Notes under the pieces: generated by a model
Database searches by the model: none
What the model was told of the DNA's origin: nothing
What the model saw: the letters and a program-made list of their open reading frames with translations, nothing else
Origin: an uncultured Selenomonas sp.
GTDB lineage: Bacteria > Bacillota > Negativicutes > Selenomonadales > Selenomonadaceae
Assembly (NCBI GenBank): GCA_938045435.1
Contig: CALIBA010000339.1
Location: 1-5,983, forward strand
DNA length: 5,983 bases
Direction: 5' to 3'
Position numbers and translations under genes: made by a program
Part shown: in pieces, positions 1 to 5,983 of the stretch
Numbering within the stretch: the stretch's first letter is position 1
Layout: each line of letters starts with the position of its first letter

Positions 1-273
1 TTCCTGATATAGGATTTGCGCCGAATCGTAGAGCGCAGAGTCCAGCGAGTTCTTCCCATAAAACGTCCGGCTAATCTGACGAAAGGTAAAGTCCGGTGAT
101 TCCATCAGACGATCCCAACGTTTTTGTTCCGGATGTGCCTCCCAATCGGAAACAACAATCATACGGCAAGGTTGATAACGTTGGGCCTTATCAATAGTAT
201 ATTGAAGCATCTCAATGGGAGCGTTTTCAATATCATAGAGGATTGCTACTGTGTCATTGCTTGAGTCAAGCAT
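1..273 (-). CDS. NYN-domain (PIN-like, LabA/DUF88-type) protein, N-terminal part, cut by the window edge
   Basis: This is the first 91 codons of a minus-strand gene that continues past base 1. The product starts with a short polar lead, then a beta strand ending in an acidic motif (AILYDIENAP, with D14 and N17). After an alternating helix/strand section come strand RMIVVSDWEA and then YGKNSLDSALYDSA (Y72 to A85, with K74, N75 and D78). The D-x-x-N opening and the later GKNxxD motif are the N-terminal half of the NYN domain, a PIN-like fold usually found in RNases. The further acidic residues of the active site would lie outside the window. Two adjacent ATGs exist at 276 and 273. The Shine-Dalgarno GAGAGG at 280-285 lies 3 nt from the first and 6 nt from the second, so I chose 273. 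The gene follows the 348-residue gene after 13 nt, so it is probably translated from the mnmA message. Substrate unknown; family call fairly sure. Confidence 0.8.
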   Translation of the reverse strand, partial: MLDSSNDTVAILYDIENAPIEMLQYTIDKAQRYQPCRMIVVSDWEAHPEQKRWDRLMESPDFTFRQISRTFYGKNSLDSALYDSAQILYQE

Positions 274-286
274 CATATGCCTCTCA

Positions 287-1333
287 TCACTCCGTCTCAT
301 CGGCAAAAGATTGTTTTGCTCGCTGCACAAGGAAAGTCTCTTCCAGTTCAAGTACCTCTGCCTGTCGAAGACTCTTTTCTGCCATACGAATCGTTGTTGC
401 ATTTTTATCCGTCATCCACGCAGCGTAGCCCTCTGCATAAGAAATATGCAGATCACAGATCTTAAGGCGCAATTGATGAAGACTCTTCATTGTGCGAGGC
501 ACTTGAACAGAAGATAATTCTTCCCTGCGCGTCTGCCAATCTGTAAGAATCTCCTGCTCCATGATCGTACGTGCTGTATCCCGTGTTTTTTGATTACCGA
601 GCGCTCCAGCAGTCAGCGTACCATAAAGGCGTATTTTAGCAAGACCAACACTATGATTATGTCTTGCGATGATTGATTCGGTCTCTTGTAAATAGCGTTC
701 CACATGGGCACGTCGCGCAGTCCCTAAGAACACAGCGTATTCGTATAAGTTTTGAATACGAACGACCTGCCAATCACCATTTTCCGATGGTATAAGTTCA
801 GCCTTAAATGTAAAATCCGCATCCGCTTCTGATTGATGTGAAAGTATATCAGCTAGAGCGGTCCGTCCACTCTCATCGATTGACAGATGAACGATACTGC
901 GCAGTGTGAGATCCTGTAAACCTGTGCGCAGCAAAATATTTTCTGTTTCTCCATCCCCTATACTGCTGTCAGAAGCAGCCCATTCCCCCGTTGATAGGCG
1001 CAAATCAATCGCATCTCGCAGCATTTTTGCGAAGGCAGGCTTCAGCATTTTGGTAAAATCATCAAGCGCAGCAGAATCTTCACGTGAATTTCTAAAATCC
1101 ATCTCCATCATTCCAGCCATAAACTCATCATAGCCGGAATCCAATATAGAATCTAGCCGGACATAGCGATGGAACATTTTCACATCCTGTGTATCTAACG
1201 CCGTCTCAATGGATTTAAGTGCATAATTGGGTGTTTTAGTATAGACGCGAAAATACCAAAAGAGTCCAGTGAACATTAATATCACGCCTAGTATCAAAGC
1301 GCAGACGATTTTTACTTTTACAGAACGGCTCAT
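287..1333 (-). CDS. Membrane-anchored protein of unknown function (348 aa, DUF2939-like region possible)
   Basis: I do not recognise this gene securely. The product has a basic N-terminus (MSRSVKVK), one hydrophobic segment at about residues 9-28 and no lipobox, which suggests an N-in signal anchor with a large extracytoplasmic part. Right after the membrane come a TP-x-YALKSIE helix and an acidic stretch with the phrase F-x-R-YVRLDSIL (residues 35-64). This recalls the start of DUF2939-type domains, but the resemblance is weak. A strand-rich part follows (about 140-198, including ADFTFKAEL and GDWQVVRIQNLYEY). The last 150 residues (about 200-345) look wholly helical and charged. I chose ATG 1333, not the upstream in-frame ATGs at 1369 and 1357, because AGAGGTG at 1340-1346 is ideally spaced and the longer forms would overlap mnmA and bury the membrane anchor. 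It lies 13 nt after mnmA and 13 nt before the NYN gene. Confidence 0.75.
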   Translation of the reverse strand: MSRSVKVKIVCALILGVILMFTGLFWYFRVYTKTPNYALKSIETALDTQDVKMFHRYVRLDSILDSGYDEFMAGMMEMDFRNSREDSAALDDFTKMLKPAFAKMLRDAIDLRLSTGEWAASDSSIGDGETENILLRTGLQDLTLRSIVHLSIDESGRTALADILSHQSEADADFTFKAELIPSENGDWQVVRIQNLYEYAVFLGTARRAHVERYLQETESIIARHNHSVGLAKIRLYGTLTAGALGNQKTRDTARTIMEQEILTDWQTRREELSSVQVPRTMKSLHQLRLKICDLHISYAEGYAAWMTDKNATTIRMAEKSLRQAEVLELEETFLVQRAKQSFADETE

Positions 1334-1339
1334 CTTTAA

Positions 1340-1346
1340 CACCTCT
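1340..1346 (-). promoter_or_regulatory. Shine-Dalgarno site that decides the start of the 348-aa gene
   Basis: The minus strand reads AGAGGTG, then six bases (TTAAAG), then ATG at 1333. It begins directly after the mnmA stop codon TAG (1347-1349), so ribosomes finishing mnmA could reinitiate here. Neither upstream in-frame ATG (1357, 1369) has a comparable site. Confidence 0.7.
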
Positions 1347-2453
1347 CTATCTCGCATCAGATATATCATTCGCTACAACATCAATGACCCCACCCCCTAA
1401 TACAATATCATCCTCGTAAAACACAATAGACTGTCCTGGTGTCACTGCCCTCTGCGGCTCAGAAAACTGAACCAACACGCTCCCTCTTAAATGAGGCATA
1501 ATACGTGCCGGAGTATCACGCTTCCCATAGCGAATCTTAGCCCTTACCTCGCGTATAGATTGTAAATCGTGCCACATTGTCCAGTTCATATCTGCTGCTA
1601 TGAGCTGCGTAGCATAAACATCATCCGATTTCCCCACAACAACATGATTTTGTTCGGCGTCCAAGGCAATGACATAGAATGGGGTCGGCGCAGCAATACC
1701 TAGTCCTCTGCGCTGGCCAATTGTATAAAATGCAAGCCCTTCATGCTGTCCAAGAATATTTCCTAAGCAGTCAACAATATTTCCAGGTCTACAGCATTCT
1801 GGCCGCTTCTTCCTCATATACGCTTTATAATCATCATTTGGAACAAAGCAGATCTCTTGACTCTCTGGCTTATGTGCTACAGGCAGATGATATTCTTCCG
1901 CCATACGGCGCGTGTCTTCCTTCTTGTAAATGCCAAGCGGCAACAGAACATGTGCTAATATCTTCTGATTGAGATGATAGAGTACGTAAGATTGATCCTT
2001 TGCTAAATCCAGCCCCTTGCGCAGACGATATATGCTCCCCCTATCACAGTCAATACGCGCGTAATGTCCTGTGGCAACATAGGACGCACCAAGTTCTTCA
2101 GATTTGTGCAAAAGCCCCTCAAACTTAATATAACGATTACATGCAATGCATGGATTCGGCGTACGCCCACCTAGATACTCATCTAGAAAATAATCAATGA
2201 CAGAACGCTGAAATGGCTCTGTAAAGTCCATAACATAGTGCGGAATTCCCAAAACATCCGCTACACGACGCGCATCATCCACACTGTTCAGCGAACAGCA
2301 ACTCCGGTCATTATAGGGATCAGCATCGCGATTCTCATCAGATAGACGCATGGTTACACCGACAACATCATATCCCTGCTCTAAAAGCAGGGCGGCGGTC
2401 AGAGAACTATCTACGCCACCACTCATTGCGACAACAACGCGCGCCCTCCCCAT
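1347..2453 (-). CDS. mnmA: tRNA-specific 2-thiouridylase MnmA
   Basis: MnmA is a cytoplasmic enzyme that adenylates U34 of tRNA-Lys, -Glu and -Gln with ATP and replaces the 2-oxygen with sulfur passed on from a cysteine desulfurase. The 368-residue length is normal for the family. The PP-loop is SGGVDSS at residues 11-17. The variable segment has a CC pair (C52, C53). TPNPCIACN (98-106) holds the catalytic cysteine C105 plus a second cysteine C102, and the partner cysteine is C202 in EICFVP. ATGHYARID (127-135), KDQSYVLY (152-159), the GQRRGLG loop (247-253) and the C-terminal beta-barrel signatures AVTPGQS and LGGGVI are all in place. The start ATG at 2453 has GTGAGG five bases upstream. The gene leads the left operon and has its own promoter at 2516-2544. 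No truncation or frameshift is seen; this call is secure. Confidence 0.98.
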   Translation of the reverse strand: MGRARVVVAMSGGVDSSLTAALLLEQGYDVVGVTMRLSDENRDADPYNDRSCCSLNSVDDARRVADVLGIPHYVMDFTEPFQRSVIDYFLDEYLGGRTPNPCIACNRYIKFEGLLHKSEELGASYVATGHYARIDCDRGSIYRLRKGLDLAKDQSYVLYHLNQKILAHVLLPLGIYKKEDTRRMAEEYHLPVAHKPESQEICFVPNDDYKAYMRKKRPECCRPGNIVDCLGNILGQHEGLAFYTIGQRRGLGIAAPTPFYVIALDAEQNHVVVGKSDDVYATQLIAADMNWTMWHDLQSIREVRAKIRYGKRDTPARIMPHLRGSVLVQFSEPQRAVTPGQSIVFYEDDIVLGGGVIDVVANDISDAR

Positions 2454-2515
2454 CTTCGCCTCACTTCCCCCTCAAATAGCAACACATTACCACAGCTCTC
2501 TTAAATTTGCGTTTA

Positions 2516-2544
2516 AGTATAGCATTCGCAATAGAAAAATACAA
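2516..2544 (-). promoter_or_regulatory. Predicted sigma-A type promoter of the mnmA operon
   Basis: The minus strand reads TTGTAT (2539-2544), a 17-base spacer, then TATACT (2516-2521), with the extended -10 dinucleotide as TGC directly before it (2522-2524). The -10 matches the consensus at five of six positions and the -35 keeps TTG. Transcription would start near 2509, giving a leader of roughly 55 nt before the mnmA ATG. No attenuator or riboswitch fold is evident in that leader. Confidence 0.65.
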
Positions 2545-2569
2545 GATGTGGTATTTCCCTAAAATCCCC

Positions 2570-2598
2570 TACACAAAATAGATTTTTTTTGTTACACT
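2570..2598 (+). promoter_or_regulatory. Predicted promoter of the tmcAL operon, extended -10 type
   Basis: TACACT (2593-2598) is a plausible -10 and is preceded by TGT, the extended -10 dinucleotide with one spacer base. The best -35 at a 17-base distance is TACACA (2570-2575), four of six to consensus. The spacer contains a T8 run. Transcription would start near 2605, giving a leader of about 28 nt. It is weaker by sequence than the mnmA promoter; the extended -10 is the main support. Confidence 0.5.
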
Positions 2599-2621
2599 AA
2601 AAAAAGTTGCATCCTAAAAAC

Positions 2622-2627
2622 AGGGGG
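2622..2627 (+). promoter_or_regulatory. Shine-Dalgarno site that decides the tmcAL start
   Basis: AGGGGG followed by six bases (AAATAT) leads to ATG 2634. The in-frame TTG at 2607 would add nine residues that include this site and that do not belong to the family, whose members begin at or just before the GIIAEYNPFH motif. Confidence 0.75.
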
Positions 2628-2633
2628 AAATAT

Positions 2634-3860
2634 ATGCAGGTAATTGGCATCATTGCAGAATACAATCCTTTTCACCATGGGCATCATTTTCAGATTGAAG
2701 AAATACGTCATAAACTTCCATCAGAAAGTGGAATCATCATTGCCATGAGCGGTAGTTTCACACAACGTGGAACTGTAGCTATCTTAGATAAATGGGTAAG
2801 AGCACGACACGCAGTTGCAGGTGGTGCAGATCTCGTCATCGAAATCCCCTTTGTTTTTTGCTGCCGCAGTGCACAGGATTTTGCACGAGGTGGTGTGTCC
2901 CTACTTGCAAAACTAGGTATCGTCAAATATATAGCCTTTGGTACGGAAACAGATGACCTATCAATGCTGCAAAAAATTGCCAATCAAATTGATACAGTAG
3001 AAATCCAACAACAACTGCATGAGCACATCACAAATGGATATTCCTATGCTGTATCATTGGAACAGGCGCTGCTTCAGTATAGTGAAATTTCAAAATCCAT
3101 ACTGCGTACACCAAACAATATTCTAGCAATCGAATACTTACGTGCCCTGCATACTGTAACACCGAATATCCACCCAATTGGCATACAGAGAACAATTCCG
3201 CATAACGATAAAGTATTGCACAATGGAATCACAAGTGCCTCGTCCATTCGCAATGCACTTTACACGAATCCCCCTCCATGGGAGATGCTCAAACGAAACG
3301 TAACATCGTCTGTATTACATGACCTATCTGTCTTATATTCGACGGGGCTTCCCTCCCACGAATCACTAATGTTGCTTTTGAAATATATGTTTCTCTCATT
3401 GGCTCCGAATGAACTGCAACATATTTATGGTATTTCTGAAGGGATTGAAAATCGAATACGCCGCATTCTGTTTATGGCAGCAGATTATAACACATTCCTC
3501 AGATCCACCTCAACAAAACGATATACACGCAGTCGCATTGCAAGACTTATCCCCTATATTCTCCTCCATATGCAAAAAGAACAGCTTGAAAAATTCGATG
3601 CACAAGGCGCAGCTTATGTAAGACCTCTTGCGTTCAACGAACGCGGCAGAACCATGCTCCGATCCATAAAAGAGCATACAACGCTCCCCATCATTACACG
3701 AACAGCAAGTTTTCTAAAAACAGAGCAGTATCAGAAGCACACAATACTTCAGCAAATGCTCTCTTTTGATATACGTGCAACGGAACTCCGTCTTCTGACA
3801 ATGCCGATTCCCCCGCACTCCCGTACCGACTTTCTCATCTCACCACAATTTATCTCATAA
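2634..3860 (+). CDS. tmcAL: tRNA(Met) cytidine acetate ligase TmcAL (YlbM family)
   Basis: TmcAL uses ATP and acetate to form acetyl-adenylate and acetylates C34 of elongator tRNA-Met (ac4C34), which sharpens AUG decoding. It is a cytoplasmic enzyme of the HxGH nucleotidyltransferase fold, first defined in Bacillus subtilis. The 408-residue product opens with VIGIIAEYNPFHHGH, with the HHGH nucleotide-binding motif at 14-17. MSGSFTQRG (38-46), DKWVRARHAV (52-61) and GADLVIEIPF (64-73) follow. FGTE (102-105), TPNNILAIEYLRAL (159-172), R186, the HND at 190-192 and the SASSIR motif (201-206) complete the catalytic part. The C-terminal half is helical and less conserved, as usual in the family. 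Length is close to the roughly 400-415 residues expected. It is the first gene of a two-gene plus-strand unit, diverging from mnmA, and is followed after 34 nt by the AAA+ gene without a terminator. This call is secure. Confidence 0.95.
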   Translation: MQVIGIIAEYNPFHHGHHFQIEEIRHKLPSESGIIIAMSGSFTQRGTVAILDKWVRARHAVAGGADLVIEIPFVFCCRSAQDFARGGVSLLAKLGIVKYIAFGTETDDLSMLQKIANQIDTVEIQQQLHEHITNGYSYAVSLEQALLQYSEISKSILRTPNNILAIEYLRALHTVTPNIHPIGIQRTIPHNDKVLHNGITSASSIRNALYTNPPPWEMLKRNVTSSVLHDLSVLYSTGLPSHESLMLLLKYMFLSLAPNELQHIYGISEGIENRIRRILFMAADYNTFLRSTSTKRYTRSRIARLIPYILLHMQKEQLEKFDAQGAAYVRPLAFNERGRTMLRSIKEHTTLPIITRTASFLKTEQYQKHTILQQMLSFDIRATELRLLTMPIPPHSRTDFLISPQFIS

Positions 3861-3894
3861 AAAGTCCTGTGTCGTTTAGAAAAAGGCGATTCAT

Positions 3895-5130
3895 ATGAAG
3901 AAACAAATTCAACTTTCCAAACTCCTCGTCACACGCCAGCTGCTAGAGGATCCAATCATGATCAAACTACAGCGCTTTCTCTCAGATGATATGCATATTC
4001 CATCTGCACGAGAAGAATGTATTGCGCATCTGATTGCGGCGGGAGAACAACTCGGTCTGAGTGGGAATTTGCTCAGTCATTATCTCATTTATGCATTAAC
4101 GCATACGCCTAATATTGTTTCCGAGACCATAGACCGAACGGGGATGTTTCCCGGTGACAGCCTGTATAACGCTTTTTGTCATGATATTTCCTTACTGTAC
4201 CCACTGCTTTCTGAACCGAGCAGCACATTTCTCAGTGCAGCATTTTTAGATGACTATCTGCCGACAAAGATCATATACAATAAAGTGCAGGATTCTTTTA
4301 TGGATCAGCTCAAAGCAGTAAAATCATCGAAGGCGTATGCCAAAGAGCTTCTCGCATTCTATATGCGATACGGTTACGGAGATCTCGCCACATATGCTGC
4401 TTTCCGTTGGAATGATGATAAAAACAACATCTGTGGAATCCAACACTTTGAACAGATACAGATGAATGATTTGATCGGCTATGAGCGGCAAAAGGAACAA
4501 ATCATCCAAAACACGCTTGCCTTTGTAAGTGATAAACCTGCCAACCATGTCCTGCTTGTTGGTGCGCGTGGTACAGGAAAATCTTCAGCAGTTAAGGCAC
4601 TTATCAGCATGTTTGAAGATAGCAGACTGCGCCTCTTACAGATAACAAAAAGGCAGCTTCAAAAACTGCCCGACATTATGGATATGCTGCGAAATCATAT
4701 CAACAGGAAATTCATCATCTTTCTCGATGATTTATCCTTTGAGGACTCCGATGCAGAATTTAAAGAAGTAAAATCTGCTATCGAGGGTGGTGTCTCCTCG
4801 TGTCCACCGAATGTGTGCATCTATGCAACCTCAAACCGTCGGCATCTCTTGCGCGAAACATGGCACGAACGTGAGCAGGACGAACTTTATCACGACGACA
4901 GTGCCAACGAAACCGTCTCACTCTCTGACCGCTTTGGTCTTATCATTCACTATCATACGCCAAACCAGAGTGAATATCTGGCGATCATTGACCATCTGCT
5001 GAGACAAAATGGCATTGAACTCACGCCCGAAGAACTGCACATCGCAGGACTGCGTTGGGAGATGACGCACAGTGGACGCAGTGGACGCACAGCGAAGCAA
5101 TTTGCTGTACACTATCTTGGCAATCACTGA
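3895..5130 (+). CDS. DUF815 family AAA+ ATPase
   Basis: This 411-residue protein has a helical N-terminal part (about 1-190) with no motif I recognise, followed by a complete AAA+ module. The linker has NDLIGYERQKEQIIQNT (191-207). Walker A is GARGTGKSS (223-231, with K229). LRLLQITKRQLQKLPDI (245-261) is the family insert, Walker B is FIIFLDDLSFE (273-283, with D278 and D279), sensor 1 lies in YATSNRRHL (310-318), and LSLSDRFGL-like VSLSDRFGLI is at 341-350. The end carries GRSGRTAKQF (394-403), the likely sensor-2 region. All of this matches DUF815 (PF05673), whose cellular role is not established; ATP binding is a safe inference, substrate is not. The start ATG is preceded by AAAAGG (3881-3886), eight bases away, a moderate site. 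It lies 34 nt after tmcAL, so the two are probably co-transcribed. Its stop lies 8 nt from the stop of the convergent kinase-like gene. Confidence 0.93.
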   Translation: MKKQIQLSKLLVTRQLLEDPIMIKLQRFLSDDMHIPSAREECIAHLIAAGEQLGLSGNLLSHYLIYALTHTPNIVSETIDRTGMFPGDSLYNAFCHDISLLYPLLSEPSSTFLSAAFLDDYLPTKIIYNKVQDSFMDQLKAVKSSKAYAKELLAFYMRYGYGDLATYAAFRWNDDKNNICGIQHFEQIQMNDLIGYERQKEQIIQNTLAFVSDKPANHVLLVGARGTGKSSAVKALISMFEDSRLRLLQITKRQLQKLPDIMDMLRNHINRKFIIFLDDLSFEDSDAEFKEVKSAIEGGVSSCPPNVCIYATSNRRHLLRETWHEREQDELYHDDSANETVSLSDRFGLIIHYHTPNQSEYLAIIDHLLRQNGIELTPEELHIAGLRWEMTHSGRSGRTAKQFAVHYLGNH

Positions 5131-5138
5131 GTATGTTG

Positions 5139-5972
5139 TCAGCAATACACGGAGAGCGCCTGCGGAACAGTCTTTATGCGCAATGGAAGAAGCGGTCCGC
5201 ATTCGCCATCCAAATCACTGCAAAGCTCTTGTTCTGTTTGAATTTCAAACGTATTGGCACGGATATGTAAAATGTTCTCCTTTTCGGTCACTGGCCTACC
5301 CGAAAATAGGTCTGCTGCAACAGACATAAATTGCGGCAGGCCTGTTTTTTTTACTGCAAGAAGATCAAGCATACCATCATCCACAGAAATATTCGTACCA
5401 ATATGCTTCATCCCTGCAACAACAGGACTGTTTGCGATAACAAAGAGAAAAATTTCTTCTTCATACACTACTCCATCTGCTAAAATACGGACTGGAAATG
5501 TGTGCAGACGCGGAATCTCACCGATCCCTTTCAGATAGTAGGCAATCCGCCCTAACGCATTCTTATATGTGGATGTTACCTCATGGGCAATTCCTGTCAG
5601 TACACCTGCACTGACAACATTGATAAAATACCGTCGATGTCCTTCAATCAATCCCAGATCCACACGGCGGGACTCATCTGCCGCAATCCGTTCAATATAT
5701 CCTTCCCAATCGCCCCGGATCCCCAAATAAGTTGCAAAGTCGTTCGATGTACCACTACCAAGAATCCCAAGCGGCACATCCATATCTGCTTCAAGCATTG
5801 CATTCACAACAGTGTGGACTGTACCATCCCCCCCTGCTGCAATCACACCATTGGGATGAATTTCGCGAAGAAAATAACCTATATTATCCTGCCCTCTCCC
5901 ACGTGTACGATATGGACACAGCATAATTTCATTCCAGTTGATTGCTTTGTAATATAGAAATTTTTTTGACAT
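5139..5972 (-). CDS. Diacylglycerol/lipid kinase-like protein (DAGK catalytic domain), shortened N-terminus
   Basis: Members of this family (DgkB, YegS, BmrU types) phosphorylate diacylglycerol or related lipids with ATP on the cytoplasmic face of the membrane. The core is intact: VIAAGGDGTVHTVVNAML (43-60) with the GGDGT nucleotide motif at 47-51, GILGSGTSNDFATYLGI (69-85), RVDLG (103-107), YFINVVSAG (115-123), the acidic ISVDDGMLDLL (195-205) likely involved in metal binding, and LDGECGP (254-260) with the DGE that carries the usual catalytic glutamate. In related proteins the GGDGT motif sits near residue 65 and is preceded by an N-P-x-(S/A)-G loop. Here it is at 47 and that loop is absent, which points to a loss of about 18 residues between Y8 and I16. 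The start is not in doubt, since AAGGAGAG lies at the correct distance upstream of ATG 5972. The true substrate cannot be told, and activity is uncertain because of the N-terminal gap. Confidence 0.88.
   Translation of the reverse strand: MSKKFLYYKAINWNEIMLCPYRTRGRGQDNIGYFLREIHPNGVIAAGGDGTVHTVVNAMLEADMDVPLGILGSGTSNDFATYLGIRGDWEGYIERIAADESRRVDLGLIEGHRRYFINVVSAGVLTGIAHEVTSTYKNALGRIAYYLKGIGEIPRLHTFPVRILADGVVYEEEIFLFVIANSPVVAGMKHIGTNISVDDGMLDLLAVKKTGLPQFMSVAADLFSGRPVTEKENILHIRANTFEIQTEQELCSDLDGECGPLLPLRIKTVPQALSVYC
5308..5352 (+). terminator. Predicted rho-independent terminator of the tmcAL operon, embedded in the convergent gene
   Basis: On the plus strand, AGGTCTGCTGC (5308-5318) pairs with GCGGCAGGCCT (5333-5343) as an 11-bp stem with no mismatch and two G-U pairs around a 14-base loop. 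One G follows, then T8 (5345-5352). This is the classic intrinsic terminator layout and faces transcripts coming from tmcAL and the AAA+ gene, whose stop is at 5130. The same bases encode about residues 207-222 of the kinase-like protein on the other strand, so coding chance is an alternative explanation. Confidence 0.6.
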
Positions 5973-5983
5973 CTTCTCTCCTT

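Larger units (their letters stand above)
2454..2633. other. Divergent intergenic control region between mnmA and tmcAL
   Basis: This 180-base AT-rich gap separates two outward-facing transcription units. It holds the mnmA promoter (2516-2544) and the proposed tmcAL promoter (2570-2598), whose -35 ends are 25 bases apart, so the two could be co-regulated without overlapping. A T8 run (2583-2590) and an A7 run (2599-2605) flank GTTACACT, giving a loose T-tract/A-tract symmetry over the tmcAL -10. I see no coding region and no structured RNA. Confidence 0.7.

Noticed and set aside
1334..1369. Longer form of the 348-aa protein starting at ATG 1369 or 1357
   Set aside because: It would overlap the end of mnmA and place 12 extra or 8 extra residues before the membrane anchor, while ATG 1333 has a much better ribosome binding site.
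2583..2590. T8 run in the intergenic region as a terminator
   Set aside because: No stable stem lies directly upstream of it on the plus strand, and no plus-strand gene precedes it; it fits better as part of a promoter spacer.
2607..2633. Upstream in-frame TTG start for tmcAL
   Set aside because: The extension contains the Shine-Dalgarno site for ATG 2634 and adds residues outside the family pattern.
5070..5089. Tandem 9-base repeat CAGTGGACG in the end of the AAA+ gene
   Set aside because: It simply encodes SGRSGR, part of the conserved GRSGRTA motif of DUF815 proteins, so protein constraint explains it.
5583..5957. A 124-codon plus-strand open frame opposite the start of the kinase-like gene
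   Set aside because: It lies wholly antisense to a gene with clear family motifs, has a composition typical of a shadow frame and shows no recognisable domain.
5961..5967. A7 run (coding strand) just after the kinase-like start codon as a programmed or accidental frameshift site
   Set aside because: Frames on either side do not restore the missing N-P-x-(S/A)-G loop, and the frame used leads cleanly into the GGDGT core, so a deletion explains the data better.
1..5983. Mobile element, phage, CRISPR or defence island
   Set aside because: No transposase, integrase, terminal repeats, spaced repeats or abrupt composition change is visible; the genes are mostly housekeeping. The NYN gene alone is not enough to call a defence system.

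Overview
The window looks like an ordinary chromosomal segment of a low-to-mid GC Gram-positive-lineage (Bacillota) bacterium. Purine-rich Shine-Dalgarno sites precede every gene. TmcAL (the YlbM family) and the DUF815 AAA+ protein are also typical of Bacillota. A member of the Negativicutes would fit, but that is only an impression from protein similarity and is not proven here. I see no rRNA, tRNA, CRISPR array, insertion sequence or phage gene.

Layout. Positions 1-2453 hold a tightly spaced minus-strand operon, read from right to left. It contains mnmA (tRNA 2-thiouridylase), a membrane-anchored 348-residue protein that I cannot name with confidence, and the first 91 codons of a NYN-domain (PIN-like nuclease) protein that runs off the left edge. 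Gaps are 13 and 13 nt, so co-transcription is likely. Positions 2454-2633 are a divergent control region with two back-to-back promoters, each with an extended -10 (TGn). Positions 2634-5130 hold a plus-strand pair: tmcAL (tRNA-Met cytidine acetate ligase), then, 34 nt later, a DUF815-type AAA+ ATPase. Positions 5139-5972 hold a minus-strand diacylglycerol/lipid kinase-like gene that converges on the AAA+ gene with only 8 nt between stop codons.

How the parts relate. The two divergent lead genes both modify the wobble base (position 34) of tRNAs: MnmA thiolates U34 of Lys/Glu/Gln tRNAs and TmcAL acetylates C34 of elongator tRNA-Met. A predicted RNase-fold protein follows mnmA, so the left operon has an RNA-metabolism flavour. 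The AAA+ protein and the 348-residue protein have no established role.

Most notable observations. First, a convincing intrinsic terminator (11-bp stem plus T8) reads on the plus strand inside the coding sequence of the convergent lipid kinase gene. It would end the tmcAL operon message about 220 nt past its last stop and make it antisense to the kinase mRNA. Second, the lipid kinase has a complete GGDGT catalytic core but appears to lack about 18 residues at its N-terminus, including the usual N-P-x-(S/A)-G loop, although its start codon and Shine-Dalgarno site are excellent. I did not find a convincing wholly new system in this window.
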